Of a stretch of DNA of 22,009 nt, positions 19,911 through 22,009 are shown one piece after another. The stretch is from an uncultured Treponema sp. GTDB taxonomy: Bacteria > Spirochaetota > Spirochaetia > Treponematales > Treponemataceae. Each line of letters starts with the position of its first letter. Positions within the stretch are counted from its first letter, which is position 1. The position numbers and the translations under genes are program-made. Below the pieces are notes generated by a model that was not told where the DNA came from, did no database searches, and worked only from the letters and a program-made list of their open reading frames with translations. The stretch lies in contig CALBXN010000248.1 in the NCBI GenBank assembly GCA_937890485.1, forward strand, positions 1 through 22,009, given 5' to 3'.

Positions 19911-20768
19911 TTAATTTTTTTTACTTTCCAAAGCGATTTTTAGTTCAAATCTCCAAAATCTCTCATCAATTTTTGTTCCACCAGCAGTATGACCAATCTT
20001 TCTGTCTGCTCTCACCTTTTCACCATGAAAATCACTTCCTGCAGTTACAAAAAATCCTAGTTTTCTTGCAAGTTCTTCAAGACGTTTTGCTTCACTTAAT
20101 CTAACTCCAGAATGCCATGCTTCTAAACCGCAAATTCCTCGTTCGTATAAATCAGTCAAAACTCCTTCCATTTTTCCCCATGAAACATAAAGGGAAAGAG
20201 GATGTGCTAAAACAGGAATTCCTCCTGAATCTCTTATTGCTTGAATTGCAACATCTAAATTCATACCAACTTTTTTTTCATAAATAGGACGACCTTTTGC
20301 AAGATACAAATCAAAGGCCTTTTGTCGATTCTTCACTTTCTTTTTTTGAACTAAAAAATCAGCAATATGAGGACGACAAATATTTTTTGTGTTAAAAATT
20401 TCGTATAATTCTTCAAGAGAAGTATTTATATTTATATCTTTTAATTTTTCGATAATTCTTAAATTTCTTTCTTCACGATTTTTTTGAAGAGTTGAAATTA
20501 AATCAAGTAAACTTTCAGAAATATCAGAAAGTCCATAGCCTAAAAGATGAAATTCACCTGAAGGCCATTCTATTCCAAGTTCAATTCCTTTTATAAATTC
20601 GATTCCATATTTTTGTGCTGTTTTTTCTGCCATATCTAAACCAGAAATTGTATCATGATCTGTTAAAGCCAAAACAGAAATATTTTTTGAAACTGCGTAT
20701 TCTACAAGATTTTCAGGAGATAAATCTCCATCTGAACAATTTGAATGAGTATGTAAATCTATCATCAT
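19911..20768 (-). CDS. PHP-domain phosphoesterase
   Basis: The protein has about 285 residues starting MMIDLHTHSNCSDG. PHP metal-binding motifs appear in order: DLHTHS, LALTDHDT, ELGIEW, CRPHIADFL, PVLAHPLSL and AGSDFHG. This is the arrangement of the RNase AM/YciV-type family (3',5'-nucleotide bisphosphate phosphatases and 5'-3' exonucleases on short RNA), although substrate is inferred. The start is uncertain: ATGs at 20783, 20768 and 20765 all lack a ribosome site, and a TATAAA hexamer at 20787-20792 on this strand suggests a very short leader and favours the later ones. The 87-base gap to comM (19824-19910) is A-rich with no feature seen. Confidence 0.85.
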   Translation of the reverse strand: MMIDLHTHSNCSDGDLSPENLVEYAVSKNISVLALTDHDTISGLDMAEKTAQKYGIEFIKGIELGIEWPSGEFHLLGYGLSDISESLLDLISTLQKNREERNLRIIEKLKDININTSLEELYEIFNTKNICRPHIADFLVQKKKVKNRQKAFDLYLAKGRPIYEKKVGMNLDVAIQAIRDSGGIPVLAHPLSLYVSWGKMEGVLTDLYERGICGLEAWHSGVRLSEAKRLEELARKLGFFVTAGSDFHGEKVRADRKIGHTAGGTKIDERFWRFELKIALESKKN

Positions 20769-20851
20769 AAAAAAGGATAGCATATTTTTATAATTTATGT
20801 TAGAATATTAGATGAGTTTTAGACAAATTTTTTGTTTTATAAGGATTTAAT

Positions 20852-22009
20852 ATGCCAAAAACTATGCAATATACAAAAGGCTCTATCATTTACTTTTCCG
20901 GAGATAGAGATGAACGAATTTTTATTTTGCAAAAAGGCTATATTTTACTCACAAGCGTTGATATTGAAACAGGATCATCAGTTGTAGAACATATCAAAGA
21001 AGGAGAATTCTTCGGTGTAAAATCTGCTTTTGGTCATTTTCCAAGAGAAGAAACAGCAACAGTTCTTACAGATTCTGTAACAGTTTCCATGTCACTTTCT
21101 GAATTTGAACAATTATTTAGTACTAATAAAGCAGTTATCTTAAAAATGCTTAAAGTTTTTTCTAAACAATTAAGAAATATTCACAAAAAGACAGAATCTA
21201 TACTCAATAGCCAAGAAGAAGTTTCTCAATTTGCTGGAATGCAATCCGTAGCACAAAGTTTTTATGAAGACAACCAATACAAAGCATGCTGTGATATATG
21301 CGTAAAATTTTTTACAAGATTTCCTAATGCACCAAATGCAAATGTATTAAAACAATTTTATTTAGCTTCTAAAAAGCGAATGGAATTACAACAGACACGT
21401 GAAAAAGTTATGAATAATTCTGAAGATTTTGTACCGTCTTCAATTTCCTCTGGATTAAAACAATTTTCTTTACCTGCTTTTTCTCGTTTTGCAAAAACTT
21501 TTGAAAGTGGTTCTGTTATAATTTCCGAATATGAACCAGGAGATTGTTTTTATTTAATTCAATCTGGTAGAGTTCAACTTGTAAAATGCGTAAATGGTAA
21601 AAAGAAAAATCTTGATATCTTAATGCCAGGTGAATTTTTTGGAGAAATGGCAATCTTGGATAATTCCCCTCGTTCTGCAACCTGTGTAGCAATTGCAAAA
21701 CTCAATAAATTCCTGCCAAGAGATATGGGTAGAGCTTTTGCCCATGATGGAAGTCTTTCTGCAGGCAAGCCAAGAGGAGCAGGTATTATTTTCGTATTTA
21801 CTTTTGCAATCTCAGCAGTTTTATTTGCACAGATGAATATAGAAATAGCGATTTATTTGGTGCTTATTATTGTTGAAATGTTAACAGGATACTTTGATGA
21901 TGCAGCAGAAAAGCCTTGGGGCGAATTATTAAAAGGGTTATTGGATTTAGCTGTAGCAGTTGTGACAGCAGTGGTATTCCTTCATTACAATACCAGTGAT
22001 ATTGTAATT
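20852..22009 (+). CDS. Chimeric open ORF: cyclic-nucleotide-binding protein joined to an MraY-like transferase (runs off the window)
   Basis: The frame is open from ATG 20852 (AAGGATTTAAT upstream) to the edge, 386 codons. Residues 1-105 are a first CNB-type beta roll (YTKGSIIYFSGDRDERIFIL) with a weak phosphate cassette (GEFFGVKSAFGHFPR). A helical linker follows. A second CNB domain from about 205 has a good cassette, GEFFGEMAILDNSPRSATC. Just after VAIAK (about residue 283, bases 21689-21712) the sequence changes to FLPRDMGRAFAHDGSLSAGK, PRGAGIIFVF, then MLTGYFDDAAEKPWGE, which is the start of an MraY-type phospho-N-acetylmuramoyl-pentapeptide transferase with three hydrophobic segments and the DD motif. 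The second CNB lacks its last strand and C-helix, and MraY lacks its first membrane helix. G+C is visibly higher after the join. It is either a real deletion fusion or an assembly join. Confidence 0.75.
   Translation, partial: MPKTMQYTKGSIIYFSGDRDERIFILQKGYILLTSVDIETGSSVVEHIKEGEFFGVKSAFGHFPREETATVLTDSVTVSMSLSEFEQLFSTNKAVILKMLKVFSKQLRNIHKKTESILNSQEEVSQFAGMQSVAQSFYEDNQYKACCDICVKFFTRFPNAPNANVLKQFYLASKKRMELQQTREKVMNNSEDFVPSSISSGLKQFSLPAFSRFAKTFESGSVIISEYEPGDCFYLIQSGRVQLVKCVNGKKKNLDILMPGEFFGEMAILDNSPRSATCVAIAKLNKFLPRDMGRAFAHDGSLSAGKPRGAGIIFVFTFAISAVLFAQMNIEIAIYLVLIIVEMLTGYFDDAAEKPWGELLKGLLDLAVAVVTAVVFLHYNTSDIVI

Noticed and set aside
1..22009. CRISPR arrays, insertion sequences or prophage structural genes
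   Set aside because: No regular repeat-spacer pattern, transposase or phage structural protein could be found.

Overview
The window comes from an A+T-rich bacterial chromosome that is most likely a Treponema-type spirochaete. The evidence is the minus-strand series rpoN, hpf, hprK, ptsH (as I recall, a Treponema arrangement), spirochaete-like lipoproteins and BspA-type repeats, and a low G+C core. This is inference from gene content and order; no 16S rRNA gene is present.

Layout. (1) 1-2535 is an accessory block: the C-terminal end of a HipA-type kinase, an XRE regulator, a divergent transcript that looks like a structured RNA ending in a terminator, a SLOG-fold protein, and an ORF joining the front of a UvrD-type helicase to a YdbC/PC4 domain. 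Parts of it are clearly richer in G+C than the rest, and it abuts and overlaps the 3' end of holA. (2) 2501-7354 (minus) is a housekeeping operon read rpoN, hpf, hprK, ptsH, lexA, holA. (3) 7417-12597 holds a DUF1015 gene with hisB, a convergent pair (gph-type HAD phosphatase and a MocR-type regulator), and hisG under its own good promoter. (4) 12788-12968 is tRNA-Leu(CAA) with promoter and terminator. (5) 13003-14577 (minus) is an exported redox operon: TlpA-like thioredoxin, a 53-residue CXXC membrane microprotein, and a NapH-like polyferredoxin membrane protein. (6) 14777-17221 (minus) is a run of six exported proteins: an FN3 lipoprotein, three small Cys-rich proteins, an unknown protein and a leucine-rich-repeat protein. 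(7) 17384-18263 holds an XRE regulator convergent with a ParE/antitoxin pair. (8) 18267-19823 is comM, split by one in-frame stop. (9) 19911-20768 is a PHP phosphoesterase. (10) 20852 to the right edge is an open ORF joining a cyclic-nucleotide-binding protein to an MraY-like membrane transferase.

How parts fit together. HprK phosphorylates HPr at Ser46, and both sit with sigma-54 and a ribosome hibernation factor, which suggests a carbon/nutrient-status operon; LexA and the DNA polymerase III delta subunit are co-transcribed at its end. The TlpA/CXXC/ferredoxin operon lies next to several exported Cys-rich proteins, so an envelope thiol-redox theme is possible but unproven.

Points most worth a second look: the structured RNA at 771-965, the MocR regulator whose PLP lysine is replaced by arginine, the unannotated CXXC microprotein, the duplicated leader and G7 tract in the exported-protein cluster, the interlocking inverted repeats at 17262-17382, and two in-frame gene chimeras (helicase/PC4 and CNB/MraY) that could be real deletions or assembly joins.
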